A DNA stretch of 64,000 nucleotides from positions 290,021 through 354,020 of the forward strand of contig CAKULK010000001.1 of assembly GCA_934667275.1 (NCBI GenBank). Direction: 5' to 3'. This document shows positions 18,089 through 26,744 of the stretch, piece after piece. A program made the translations under genes and the position numbers. The stretch's first letter is position 1. Every line of letters begins with the position of its first letter. The notes below the pieces were generated by a model, which was given only the letters and a program-made list of their open reading frames with translations, did not search any database and had not been told where the DNA came from. This DNA is from an uncultured Bacteroidales bacterium. Its GTDB lineage: Bacteria; Bacteroidota; Bacteroidia; Bacteroidales; Paludibacteraceae.

Positions 18089-19201
18089 ATGAGTAAAGCA
18101 ATTCTGCGTCTTTCGGATGGCTCCACGTTTGTCGGTACCTCGTTTGGTTACGAGGCATCGGTATCGGGGGAAGTCGTATTCAACACAGCCATGTCGGGTT
18201 ATCCGGAGTCGCTCACAGACCCCTCTTATGCAGGGCAATTGATGGTACTTACCTATCCGCTAATCGGCAACTACGGTGTGCCACCGTTCACGATGGAAAA
18301 CAATGGTCTCGCCACATTTATGGAGTCAGACCATATCTATGCGTCCGCTATTATCGTGTCGGAATATAGTGGCGAATATTCTCATTGGAATGCCCAAGAG
18401 TCGTTGGGCGACTGGCTTCGCCGCGAGCATATCCCCGGAATCACGGGTATCGACACGCGCGCACTGACCAAACTGCTCCGCGAGCATGGTGTGATGATGG
18501 GTACTATCTCTATCGAGGGTTGCGAGGACGCTCCCGAAGCACAATACGAGGGAGTCAATTTTGTGGACCGGGTCTCCACCGAAGAGATAGTGCATTATGC
18601 CCCCATTGTGCCGGTGGAAGGCAAACCGAAGAAAGTGGTGCTGGTGGATTGTGGGGTGAAGCACAACATCATTCGTTGCCTTATCCGTCGTGGTGTAGAG
18701 GTGATTCGTGTACCGTGGGACTACGATTTTAATACATTGGATTTCGATGGTCTTTTCCTCTCCAATGGACCGGGCGACCCCGATACTTGTTCCGCGGCGG
18801 TGGAGAATATCCGCCGGTTTATGACTTCGGAGCAGGCGAAAACCGACCCCGCCACAGTGCGTCCGCTGATGGGTATTTGTATGGGAAACCAACTTCTCGG
18901 CAAGGCTGCAGGGGCTACTATCTACAAACTCAAATACGGTCATCGTTCTCACAACCAGCCTGTGCGCCAAGTGGGTACCGACCGTTGTTTTATCACTTCG
19001 CAGAACCATGGTTATGCCGTTGATACCACAACGCTTTCGCCAGATTGGGAACCGCTTTTCATCAATATGAACGATGGCTCCAACGAGGGCATTCGTCATA
19101 AGTCGTTGCCTTGGTTCTCGGCGCAGTTCCACCCCGAAGCATGTTCCGGTCCGGTGGATACCGAGTTCCTCTTCGATGAATTTGTCAAACTACTCCATTA
19201 A
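18089..19201 (+). CDS. carA: Carbamoyl-phosphate synthase small subunit
   Basis: Glutaminase subunit feeding ammonia to CarB for pyrimidine and arginine synthesis. The N-terminal CarA-specific domain has FNTAMSGYPESLTDPSY. The class I amidotransferase has Cys264 in MGICMGNQLLG and the His348/Glu350 pair in AQFHPE. 370 residues, complete. It is located 28 bases after purF and 54 before carB. Its presence joins pyrimidine/arginine supply to the purine cluster; both pathways draw on glutamine. Confidence 0.98.
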   Translation: MSKAILRLSDGSTFVGTSFGYEASVSGEVVFNTAMSGYPESLTDPSYAGQLMVLTYPLIGNYGVPPFTMENNGLATFMESDHIYASAIIVSEYSGEYSHWNAQESLGDWLRREHIPGITGIDTRALTKLLREHGVMMGTISIEGCEDAPEAQYEGVNFVDRVSTEEIVHYAPIVPVEGKPKKVVLVDCGVKHNIIRCLIRRGVEVIRVPWDYDFNTLDFDGLFLSNGPGDPDTCSAAVENIRRFMTSEQAKTDPATVRPLMGICMGNQLLGKAAGATIYKLKYGHRSHNQPVRQVGTDRCFITSQNHGYAVDTTTLSPDWEPLFINMNDGSNEGIRHKSLPWFSAQFHPEACSGPVDTEFLFDEFVKLLH

Positions 19202-19255
19202 AAATACTAGAATGTCTATATCTTCTGGAATCTCTAGAAATACACAATTTGCTAT

Positions 19256-22200
19256 ATGAAATTAGACAATATAAAAAAGGTGCTTGTTCTCGGTTCGGGG
19301 GCACTCAAGATTGGTGAGGCGGGCGAGTTCGATTATTCGGGTTCGCAGGCACTCAAAGCCCTTCGTGAAGAGGGGGTAACCACGGTGCTTATCAACCCCA
19401 ACATTGCTACTGTGCAGACCAGCGAAGGCGTCGCGGACAAGATTTATTTTGAGCCCGTATCGCCCTATTTCGTGGAGAAAGTCATCGCCAAAGAGCGTCC
19501 CGACGGAATCTTGCTCTCGTTTGGTGGGCAGACGGCCCTCAACTGTGGCGTGGAACTCTATCGCACAGGTGTGTTGGAGAAATATGGTGTGCAGGTGTTG
19601 GGTACGCCTGTGCAGGCGATTATCGACACCGAGGACCGCGAACTCTTTGTCGAGCGACTCAACGAGATTGATGTAAAGACCATCAAATCAGAGGCTTGTG
19701 AGTCGATAGAGGCGGCGCGAAAGGCGGCGTCCGACCTCGGCTACCCCGTCATCATCCGTGCCGCGTATGCTCTCGGCGGACTTGGTTCGGGCTTCTGCGA
19801 CAACGAGGAGGAACTCAATGCATTGGCTGAAAAAGCCTTCTCTTTCTCGCCGCAAGTGTTGGTCGAGAAATCGCTCAAAGGATGGAAAGAGATTGAATAT
19901 GAGGTGGTTCGCGACCGTTACGACAACTGTATCACGGTCTGCAATATGGAGAACTTCGACCCGCTTGGTATCCATACGGGTGAGTCAATCGTCATCGCTC
20001 CTTCGCAGACGCTCACCAATGCGGAATATCATAAACTGCGTGCGTTGGCTATCAAGATTATTCGCCATATCGGTATCGTGGGCGAGTGTAATGTGCAATA
20101 TGCTTTCGACCCCGAGAGTGAGGACTATCGTGTCATCGAGGTCAATGCCCGTCTCAGTCGTTCTTCTGCTTTGGCGTCTAAGGCGACAGGCTATCCGTTG
20201 GCTTTTGTGGCTGCCAAACTCGGTATGGGATATGGTCTTTTTGAACTCAACAACAGCGTTACCAAGACCACCCCTGCTTTCTTTGAACCTGCGCTCGACT
20301 ATGTAGTCTGCAAGATTCCTCGTTGGGACTTGTCCAAGTTCCGTGGCGTTAATCGTGAACTCGGTTCGTCGATGAAGTCGGTCGGCGAAGTGATGGCTAT
20401 CGGTCGCACTTTCGAGGACGCTATCCAGAAAGGTTTGCGTATGATTGGTCAGGGTATGCATGGCTTCACAGAGAACAAAGCCCTCCACGTGGATGACTTG
20501 GATGCGGCCCTCTCCGCACCTACCGACAAACGTATCTTTGCTATCGCGCAGGCTATGTACGAGGGCTATTCTATCGACCGTATTCATGCCCTCACGCGTA
20601 TCGACCGTTGGTTCTTGCAGCGTCTGGAAAATATCATTCAGACCGATGCGCGTCTGCGTCGGGTGGAGTCGTTGGACAAATTGGATGCCGACCTCCTCCG
20701 CCGTGCCAAGCAACACGGTTTCTCCGATTTCCAAATCGCCCGCGCTATCGGGTTGGGGCAGAAGATGGATATGGACTCTGCTGTCCTGATGCTCCGCACC
20801 TACCGCAAGTCAATAGGTGTCCTGCCTGTGGTCAAACAGATTGATACCCTCGCTGCCGAATATCCGGCGCAGACCAACTATCTCTATCTGACCTACTCCG
20901 GCACTCAGTCAGACGTGCAGTATGTCGGCGACCATCGTTCTATCATTGTGCTCGGTTCGGGGGCTTACCGTATTGGTTCGTCGGTGGAGTTTGACTGGTG
21001 TGGTGTGCAGGCATTGCAGACTATCCGCAACAACGGCTATCGCTCGGTGATGATAAACTACAACCCCGAGACCGTTTCTACCGACTACGATATGTGCGAC
21101 CGCCTCTATTTCGATGAACTCACGTTTGAGCGCGTGATGGATATTATCGAATTGGAGAACCCTTATGGTGTCATTGTGTCCACAGGCGGCCAGATACCCA
21201 ATAACTTGGCTCTCAAATTGGATGCACAACGTGTGCCTATTTTGGGTACTTCGGCGCAAAGTATTGATAATGCCGAGGACCGTGATAAGTTCTCCGCCAT
21301 GCTCGACCGTATTGGCGTGGATCAGCCGGAATGGAGTGCCCTCACTTCGATGGACGATGTGCAACGTTTCATCGATGAGGTCGGTTTCCCCGTCTTGGTG
21401 CGTCCGTCGTATGTGCTTTCCGGTGCAGCGATGAATGTATGTTTCGACAATGAGCAACTCACCAAGTTCCTCCAACTCGCCGCCAATGTTTCCAAGCAGC
21501 ACCCCGTGGTCATCTCCAAGTTTATGCTCAATACCAAGGAGGTGGAGATGGACGCTGTGGCACGCGATGGCGAAATCATTGCCTACGCCATCTCGGAGCA
21601 TGTGGAGTTTGCCGGAGTCCATTCGGGCGATGCCACGATTATGTTCCCCGCCCAAAAACTCTATGTGGAGACTGTCCGTCGTATCAAGAAGATTTCGGGT
21701 AATATCGCCCGCGAACTCAAGATTTCGGGGCCGTTCAATATCCAGTTCCTTGCCCGCGACAACGAGATTAAGGTCATCGAGTGCAACCTCCGTGCTTCCC
21801 GTTCTTTCCCGTTTGTAAGTAAGGTGCTGAAAATCAACTTGATTGATATAGCCACACGTATTATGCTCCATTTGCCGGTAGAGAAACCTGCCAAGTCGCT
21901 TTTCGACTTCGATTATGTGGGCGTGAAGGCTTCGCAATTCTCCTTCAACCGTCTCCAGAATGCCGACCCCGTGCTGGGTGTGGACATGGCTTCGACGGGT
22001 GAGGTAGGTTGTCTCGGCGAGGATGCCAACCATGCTTTGTTGCAGTCGATGCTTTCTGTCGGACAGCGTATCCCGAAGAAATCGGTGTTGTTCACCATCG
22101 GCGGCGCGAAGAACAAAGTGGCTCTGCAAGATGCTGCCCGTCAGTTGGTGGAGAAAGGTTATACCCTGTATGCTACGCCGGGCACAAAGCGTTTCTTCGA

Positions 22201-22486
22201 TGAGATAGGTGTGCCTGTAACGCTCGTCTATCACCCTCACGACAAGGATATGCAGCCTCAGGCACTCGACCTCATGCACGCGCACGAGATTGATATGGTG
22301 GTCTCTGTCCCCAAGGCGATTGTCTCCGACCCGTTGCAGGATAAGTCTTATCCGGTTCGGCGTGCGGCTGTCGATTTGAATATCCCTCTGCTCACCAACC
22401 CCCGTCTGGCGGCAGCATTTATCAACGCTTTCTGCACCATTTCGCTCGACGACCTTGATATCCGCTCGTGGGATGAATATAAATAA
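19256..22486 (+). CDS. carB: Carbamoyl-phosphate synthase large subunit
   Basis: Makes carbamoyl phosphate from bicarbonate, ammonia and two ATP. The 1076-residue protein shows the expected duplication. The first ATP-grasp half begins at VLVLGSGALKIGEAGEFDYSG, and the second at IIVLGSGAYRIGSSVEFDWCG near residue 560. A C-terminal MGS-like allosteric domain follows (VLFTIGGAKNK onwards). KGWKEIEYEVVRD and IECNLRASRSFPFVSK mark the two active sites. Complete. Confidence 0.98.
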   Translation: MKLDNIKKVLVLGSGALKIGEAGEFDYSGSQALKALREEGVTTVLINPNIATVQTSEGVADKIYFEPVSPYFVEKVIAKERPDGILLSFGGQTALNCGVELYRTGVLEKYGVQVLGTPVQAIIDTEDRELFVERLNEIDVKTIKSEACESIEAARKAASDLGYPVIIRAAYALGGLGSGFCDNEEELNALAEKAFSFSPQVLVEKSLKGWKEIEYEVVRDRYDNCITVCNMENFDPLGIHTGESIVIAPSQTLTNAEYHKLRALAIKIIRHIGIVGECNVQYAFDPESEDYRVIEVNARLSRSSALASKATGYPLAFVAAKLGMGYGLFELNNSVTKTTPAFFEPALDYVVCKIPRWDLSKFRGVNRELGSSMKSVGEVMAIGRTFEDAIQKGLRMIGQGMHGFTENKALHVDDLDAALSAPTDKRIFAIAQAMYEGYSIDRIHALTRIDRWFLQRLENIIQTDARLRRVESLDKLDADLLRRAKQHGFSDFQIARAIGLGQKMDMDSAVLMLRTYRKSIGVLPVVKQIDTLAAEYPAQTNYLYLTYSGTQSDVQYVGDHRSIIVLGSGAYRIGSSVEFDWCGVQALQTIRNNGYRSVMINYNPETVSTDYDMCDRLYFDELTFERVMDIIELENPYGVIVSTGGQIPNNLALKLDAQRVPILGTSAQSIDNAEDRDKFSAMLDRIGVDQPEWSALTSMDDVQRFIDEVGFPVLVRPSYVLSGAAMNVCFDNEQLTKFLQLAANVSKQHPVVISKFMLNTKEVEMDAVARDGEIIAYAISEHVEFAGVHSGDATIMFPAQKLYVETVRRIKKISGNIARELKISGPFNIQFLARDNEIKVIECNLRASRSFPFVSKVLKINLIDIATRIMLHLPVEKPAKSLFDFDYVGVKASQFSFNRLQNADPVLGVDMASTGEVGCLGEDANHALLQSMLSVGQRIPKKSVLFTIGGAKNKVALQDAARQLVEKGYTLYATPGTKRFFDEIGVPVTLVYHPHDKDMQPQALDLMHAHEIDMVVSVPKAIVSDPLQDKSYPVRRAAVDLNIPLLTNPRLAAAFINAFCTISLDDLDIRSWDEYK

Positions 22487-22493
22487 TAAACAA

Positions 22494-22576
22494 GACCCCC
22501 TCCGACTCCCCCTTCAAAGGGGGAGGGTTCAGATACTCTGAATTCCCCTCCTCAGAAGGAGGGGTTAGGGGAGGTC
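22494..22576 (+). repeat. Compound C/G-rich palindromic element (REP-like)
   Basis: Two hairpins side by side in the carB-purC gap: CCCCCTTCAAAGGGGG and CCCCTCCTCAGAAGGAGGGG. They are enclosed by outer arms GACCCCCTCC and GGGGAGGTC. C-rich palindromes of this kind are dispersed in many Bacteroidetes genomes (from memory). The downstream arm ends 17 bases before the purC ATG, so it may affect purC translation or 3'-end stability of carB mRNA. Confidence 0.65.
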
Positions 22577-22593
22577 CTCTAAATAATCATATA

Positions 22594-23550
22594 ATGAACG
22601 CATTAACTCAAACTTCTTTCTCGTTTCTTGGTCAAACGGGCGTGTATCATGGTAAGGTACGCGATGTCTATTTTCTTGGTCAGAACCTGCTCTGCATGGT
22701 GGCTACCGACCGTATCTCGGCTTTCGATGTTATTCTGCCGGAGGGTATTCCTTATAAGGGGCAGATACTCAATCAGATAGCCGCTAAGTTCCTTCGCGAC
22801 ACGGCGGATATTGTACCCAACTGGCTGTTGGCTACGCCCGACCCGATGGTGTCGATAGGTCTTCGCTGTGAGGGCTATCCTGTGGAGATGATTGTCCGCG
22901 GCTACCTCTGCGGGAGTGCATGGCGTGCCTATAAGTCGGGTGTACGCGAAATCTGTGGTGTCCGTCTGCCGGAGGGTATGCGTGAGAACGAGGCTTTCCC
23001 CACGCCTGTCATCACCCCTACCACCAAAGCCGAAATCGGTACCCACGACGAGGACATCTCGCGCGAGGAGATTATCGCCCGCGGACTGGTGCCTGCCGAC
23101 GAGTATGCACAAATCGAGCAGTACGCCCTTGCTCTTTTCCAACGTGGTCAGGAGATTGCTGCCAAGCACGGCTTGATTCTGGTGGATACCAAGTATGAGT
23201 TCGGCAAGTACAACGGCAAGATTCTGCTCATGGACGAAGTGCATACGCCCGACTCCAGCCGTTATTTCTACGCCGAAGGCTACGAGGAGCGTTTCCGCAA
23301 TGGCGAACCCCAACGCCAACTCTCTAAGGAGTTTGTCCGCGAGTGGCTGATGTCCGAGGGTTTCCAAGGAAAAGAAGGTCAGCAAGTGCCTGAGATGACA
23401 CCCGCCATTGTCAATGGTATCACCGACCGTTATATCGAACTCTACGAGCATATCACCGGCGAGAAATTCGTCAAATCGGACTCTCTTACTCCCGCCGCCC
23501 TCGCTGCCCGCATCGAGTCCAACGTCTCCGCCTACCTCAAAACCATTTGA
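22594..23550 (+). CDS. purC: Phosphoribosylaminoimidazole-succinocarboxamide synthase
   Basis: Purine step 7, joining CAIR and aspartate to give SAICAR. The 318-residue protein has YHGKVRDVY, ATDRISAFDVILPEGIPYKG, the GYLCGSAWR core and LMDEVHTPDSSRY, typical of the longer SAICAR synthase type. It is the last gene of the cluster and is followed by a hairpin with a T-run (23575-23618). ATG 22594 is 107 bases after carB, beyond a palindromic element. Confidence 0.97.
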   Translation: MNALTQTSFSFLGQTGVYHGKVRDVYFLGQNLLCMVATDRISAFDVILPEGIPYKGQILNQIAAKFLRDTADIVPNWLLATPDPMVSIGLRCEGYPVEMIVRGYLCGSAWRAYKSGVREICGVRLPEGMRENEAFPTPVITPTTKAEIGTHDEDISREEIIARGLVPADEYAQIEQYALALFQRGQEIAAKHGLILVDTKYEFGKYNGKILLMDEVHTPDSSRYFYAEGYEERFRNGEPQRQLSKEFVREWLMSEGFQGKEGQQVPEMTPAIVNGITDRYIELYEHITGEKFVKSDSLTPAALAARIESNVSAYLKTI

Positions 23551-23574
23551 GAAAACAGGTAATCGGTAATAGGT

Positions 23575-23618
23575 AAACACTCCCCCGCCCTTGAATAGAG
23601 TGGGGAAGTGTTGTTTTT
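23575..23618 (+). terminator. Intrinsic terminator after purC
   Basis: Inverted repeat AACACTCCCC / GGGGAAGTGTT followed by GTTTTTA. It ends the purine cluster transcript. Confidence 0.75.
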
Positions 23619-23932
23619 ATCTGTTAATATGTGTTAATTTACCATTAAAATCCATCTTATATAACGTTAGTTCAATATAATTAGAAATATAAAATTAATT
23701 GTTAATTGATGGTAATACGGCGCAGCCGTCCGTTCAAAACCTGTCTCGTATTTGTCGTAAGCGCGGCGTGTGTGGCTCTGCAAACTTGGGGTTGATAAGG
23801 TGCATTATATCGAACTCACATTATACAGGGAAGATTGTTTCTTAACAGGGCGATGTCACCGCCCGTTTTCCAAAAATCGTACATTTTTCCCAATCCCAAA
23901 ATAAATCGTACATCGTAAATTTGTAAATTGTA
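23619..23932. other. AT-rich intergenic stretch without recognisable gene
   Basis: Contains no credible ORF. Visible items are AAATCGTACAT written twice (around 23873 and 23912), an A/T block near 23660-23720 and a short GGGCGATGTCACCGCCC-like inverted repeat near 23850. It leads straight into repeat array D. Confidence 0.5.
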
Positions 23933-23998
23933 TATTTCCTCTGTCCTTCCTCTGCTAATTACGGTACATACACGGTAGATATACGGTTGATACACGGT
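23933..23998 (+). repeat. 11-bp phased repeat array D
   Basis: Six 11-mers in one register: TATTTCCTCTG (23933), TCCTTCCTCTG (23944), CTAATTACGGT (23955), ACATACACGGT (23966), AGATATACGGT (23977) and TGATACACGGT (23988). Two sequence families (CCTCTG and ACGGT) share the phase. The TAATTACGG word also opens array G. Confidence 0.8.
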
Positions 23999-24081
23999 TT
24001 ATTCTGCGACTCCGATAGTGCCCATACCATAGTCTTGCCGTATCTTTATCAAAGTTCTTCTGGATAATTATAAAACTTTCC

Positions 24082-24112
24082 TTGCGAATTTATATTTTTT
24101 GCCGTATCTTTG
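24082..24112 (+). promoter_or_regulatory. Bacteroidetes-type promoter for the 24.1-kb transcript
   Basis: TTG at 24082-24084, 20 bases, then TATCTTTG at 24105-24112. This fits the Bacteroidetes primary sigma consensus TTTG-N19/20-TAnnTTTG. Start expected near 24118, 430 bases before the next gene, so the RNA has a long leader or is a separate non-coding RNA. Confidence 0.8.
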
Positions 24113-24117
24113 CACCC

Positions 24118-24460
24118 GAATCTACGCTGGAGGGGATATGTCCTTGTTTAGCGGTGGATTCTGACATATTGAATAGCGTTTATTGACGCTTTGTGTTTGA
24201 CAGACGGAAACTTGCAAACTTTCTTTATCAAGTCAAAATCAAAGTAGCAATAGATGCCTATGGGTATGACATACCTGTACTACGCCCGTTTGGGTGTGGT
24301 ATGTCGTCATATCAGCGTAGGTTTCCTGTTGTTTTTATTTGACTTGATAGGCATTGCAAGGCCTCCGTTTGTGAATAAAACAACGGAGGTCTGCGCTTTC
24401 TTTATGTCCGTAGGTGTCGTTTTACGGCACATCATACAAAGCAACCAAACAACAGGCATG
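24118..24460 (+). ncRNA. Candidate structured RNA or long leader upstream of an LRR operon
   Basis: Perfect inverted repeats after a strong promoter: CTACGCTG (24122-24129)/CAGCGTAG (24313-24320); ATATGTC (24136-24142)/GACATAT (24163-24169); AGCGT (24175-24179)/ACGCT (24186-24190); GACATACC (24268-24275)/GGTATGTC (24298-24305); TATCAAGTCAAA (24226-24237)/TTTGACTTGATA (24338-24349); CCTGTTGTTT (24325-24334)/AAACAACAGG (24447-24456); CCTCCGTT (24362-24369)/AACGGAGG (24382-24389). Some pairs cross, so pseudoknots or alternative folds are implied. I do not recognise a known RNA family. Short ORFs inside are not convincing. Confidence 0.5.
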
Positions 24461-24550
24461 GTGGGCAAATGTCTGAAAAACAATTTATTATTTATGCGAG
24501 TGCCCATAGCAAACAAAAAGTGCACCCGATACTTATAGGGTATAAAAATT

Positions 24551-24919
24551 ATGTGTAAAATACAATTTATGGTAGAACCGTTTAAAGACAAATGGAATGT
24601 AGTTCTGCAATCCCAACAACAGAAGCAGGTGGTGGAACAATGCGAGACCAAAGAATCTGCAGAAGAATTGGCAACATTCTTGAATGAAATGTCGCATTCA
24701 AAGATGAAGATTCGTTTAGAGGACTATCTAATTAGTCCATTAATTGTGAGAGAATTTCTCCGTATTAGTAAGGTTGTAATATATGAGGGTGTTGAATATC
24801 GTTCTCAAGAAGAACTAATCAGTAAGTTAGAGAAAGATAAAACTCTTCGCGAGCAACACTTGAATGAAGTATTGGAGAAAAGTAAGCAGTTGATGAGTAG
24901 AATGGACATGATAAAGTAG
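24551..24919 (+). CDS. Small hypothetical protein
   Basis: 122 residues; not recognised. No signal peptide or membrane segment. The C-terminal third is charged and helical (EELISKLEKDKTLREQHLNEVLEKSKQLM), suggesting a coiled coil. A second in-frame ATG at residue 7 (MVEPFKDKW) could be the start. Codon use is AT-richer than the purine genes. It lies 18 bases before the secreted LRR gene and behind the structured leader, so the two are probably one transcript. No function assigned. Confidence 0.7.
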   Translation: MCKIQFMVEPFKDKWNVVLQSQQQKQVVEQCETKESAEELATFLNEMSHSKMKIRLEDYLISPLIVREFLRISKVVIYEGVEYRSQEELISKLEKDKTLREQHLNEVLEKSKQLMSRMDMIK

Positions 24920-24937
24920 AATGGATATTGTACAAAT

Positions 24938-26596
24938 ATGAAACGTGTTTTATATCTTTTGTTAGCCTTGTTGCCTGCAATGGGGCTATATGCCTACTAT
25001 TACGATTTTAAGTACGGCGACTTGTATTACATTATCACAAGCGATAGTACGGTTGAAGTAACTTATGAATACCCTTATTACAACTATCAGGGACTTTCTT
25101 CTGCCTCTATTCCTGAAGTTGCGATTAATAAGGGCAAAACATATCGTGTAACAAGTATTGGAGGATCTGCTTTCAACCACTGTACAAGTCTTACGTCTAT
25201 TACTATTCCTGATGGCGTGAAGAACATTGGATATGGTGCATTTAAAGATTGTACCGGTTTGATTTCTGTTACCATTGGTGATAGTGTAACAACTATTGAA
25301 GGCAGCACAGGTCATGAAGATTATCCCCGCGATGGAGCCTTCGCTAATTGTACACATCTTACCTCTATTACCATTGGCAAAGGGGTAAAAAGCATTGGTG
25401 CCGAAACTTTCTCTGGATGCGATTCTCTTAAGTCTGTACATTATCGTGGTACGCTGGCAGATTGGGTGGATATAGATTTTGGATATAATTTTTGTAATTC
25501 CTACAACTGCTATCGAGTAGGGGCTAATCCGTTAGAGTATGCAGATAGCCTATGGATTGACAATAAGTACATCACAGAACTTACTCTCCCCAATGGAGTA
25601 ACGGAAATCAAACGTTGTGCATTTTTGAGATACAAGGGTTTGCAGCAAGTTCATTTCCCGAATACGCTAAAAACAATTGGAGAAGGAGCCTTCTACTCTA
25701 CAAGGATTGAAAATCTAAATATCCCGCATAATATCACATCGCTTGGTACAATGACTTTCTATGGTTGTTCAGGTATTGACACATTGATTATCGGCAATGG
25801 AGTTGATTCTATTTATGACCAATTTGAGGGATGTAGCGGCATTACTTATTTGCAGTTAGGTAGTGGAGTAAAGTATATTGGTTATGGGGCACTCTATGAT
25901 GCGCAGAAGTTGAAAAGGATTGTATGCTATGCCGTAGAGCCACCAGTGGCACAAGTGCAAAATGGGTGGTCTAATGGTAGTTTCTATAACTACAATATCC
26001 ATGTGCAGGTACCGTGTGACAACCTTGAAGCCTATGAGACAGATGCCGTATGGGGTTCGTTCAAGTACTTGGAGTGCATAGGCGCGGACAATGTGGACAC
26101 TGACGGCAAAGTGATTGTTACACCGAGTGACAATGAGGTGGAGATAACATGGCCGTCCGATGGCAATGCCGACACATACAGCCTTGTTATCGCGCAAGAT
26201 GGCAAAGAGGTATGCACCCTTATCTTCAACAGCAATGGGCAACTGATGCGCATAGCCTTTGCGGCTCCCTCGCGCAACGGGGCGGGGCATCATGCTCCTG
26301 CTGCCGTGCTCACGCAGAGCGGGTATCGCTTCACGGTTACAGGGCTCAGTAGTGGTACCCAATATGCCTACGCCATTGATGTGAAGGACAAGGCAGGTGC
26401 TTCCCTCAATATGTACAAGGGTACTTTCACTACCACCGTCAATGGTACGCCTACTGATGTGGAGGACGTTACAGCAGGTACCTCTTTGAACGAGGATGCT
26501 CCCCGCAAAGTATTCCGTGACGGGCAGGTGTATATCCTGCGAGAGGGGAAAACCTATACCCTTACAGGCGAAGAGATGTTGGAAGGTAATTATTAG
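24938..26596 (+). CDS. Secreted BspA-like leucine-rich repeat protein with T9SS signal
   Basis: 552 residues. Residues 1-19 form a signal peptide (MKRVLYLLLALLPAMGLYA). Residues ~70-340 hold LRR_5 repeats of ~23 residues with the pattern IxxxAFxxCxxLTSITIP. A fibronectin-III-like domain follows (EVEITWPSDGNADTYSLVI to YAYAIDVKD). The C-terminus RDGQVYILREGKTYTLTGEEM resembles a type A type IX secretion sorting domain. Surface exposure or secretion is inferred, with adhesion a possible role. Unlike the - strand LRR genes downstream, this one has both export signals. Confidence 0.85.
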   Translation: MKRVLYLLLALLPAMGLYAYYYDFKYGDLYYIITSDSTVEVTYEYPYYNYQGLSSASIPEVAINKGKTYRVTSIGGSAFNHCTSLTSITIPDGVKNIGYGAFKDCTGLISVTIGDSVTTIEGSTGHEDYPRDGAFANCTHLTSITIGKGVKSIGAETFSGCDSLKSVHYRGTLADWVDIDFGYNFCNSYNCYRVGANPLEYADSLWIDNKYITELTLPNGVTEIKRCAFLRYKGLQQVHFPNTLKTIGEGAFYSTRIENLNIPHNITSLGTMTFYGCSGIDTLIIGNGVDSIYDQFEGCSGITYLQLGSGVKYIGYGALYDAQKLKRIVCYAVEPPVAQVQNGWSNGSFYNYNIHVQVPCDNLEAYETDAVWGSFKYLECIGADNVDTDGKVIVTPSDNEVEITWPSDGNADTYSLVIAQDGKEVCTLIFNSNGQLMRIAFAAPSRNGAGHHAPAAVLTQSGYRFTVTGLSSGTQYAYAIDVKDKAGASLNMYKGTFTTTVNGTPTDVEDVTAGTSLNEDAPRKVFRDGQVYILREGKTYTLTGEEMLEGNY

Positions 26597-26670
26597 TGGT
26601 TCATTATGGATTGTTCGGTATCTATAATCGGCAAAATGAAAGGTACACGAAAATTTCAAATATGTAGTAA

Positions 26671-26707
26671 CAGAAGCGGACATCAAATAGGTGTCCGCTT
26701 CTGTTGT
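26671..26707. terminator. Hairpin between convergent genes
   Basis: CAGAAGCGGACA (26671-26682) and TGTCCGCTTCTG (26692-26703) form a perfect 12-bp stem with a 9-base loop. They lie between the + strand LRR gene and the - strand SIMPL gene. The T-run is short (TTGTTT). Confidence 0.7.
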
Positions 26708-26744
26708 TTGGATGTGCTTTTTGTGTAAGTCATAATTATGGATA

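Noticed and set aside
20909..22285. 458-residue open frame antisense to carB
   Set aside because: Shadow of carB; composition unlike real proteins and no start context.
24118..24460. tmRNA, RNase P RNA or a known riboswitch
   Set aside because: None of the conserved core motifs of these RNAs was recognised in the sequence.
24254..24538. 94-residue frame in the structured region
   Set aside because: It consists of the stem sequences themselves and has no homology or start context; an RNA explanation fits better.
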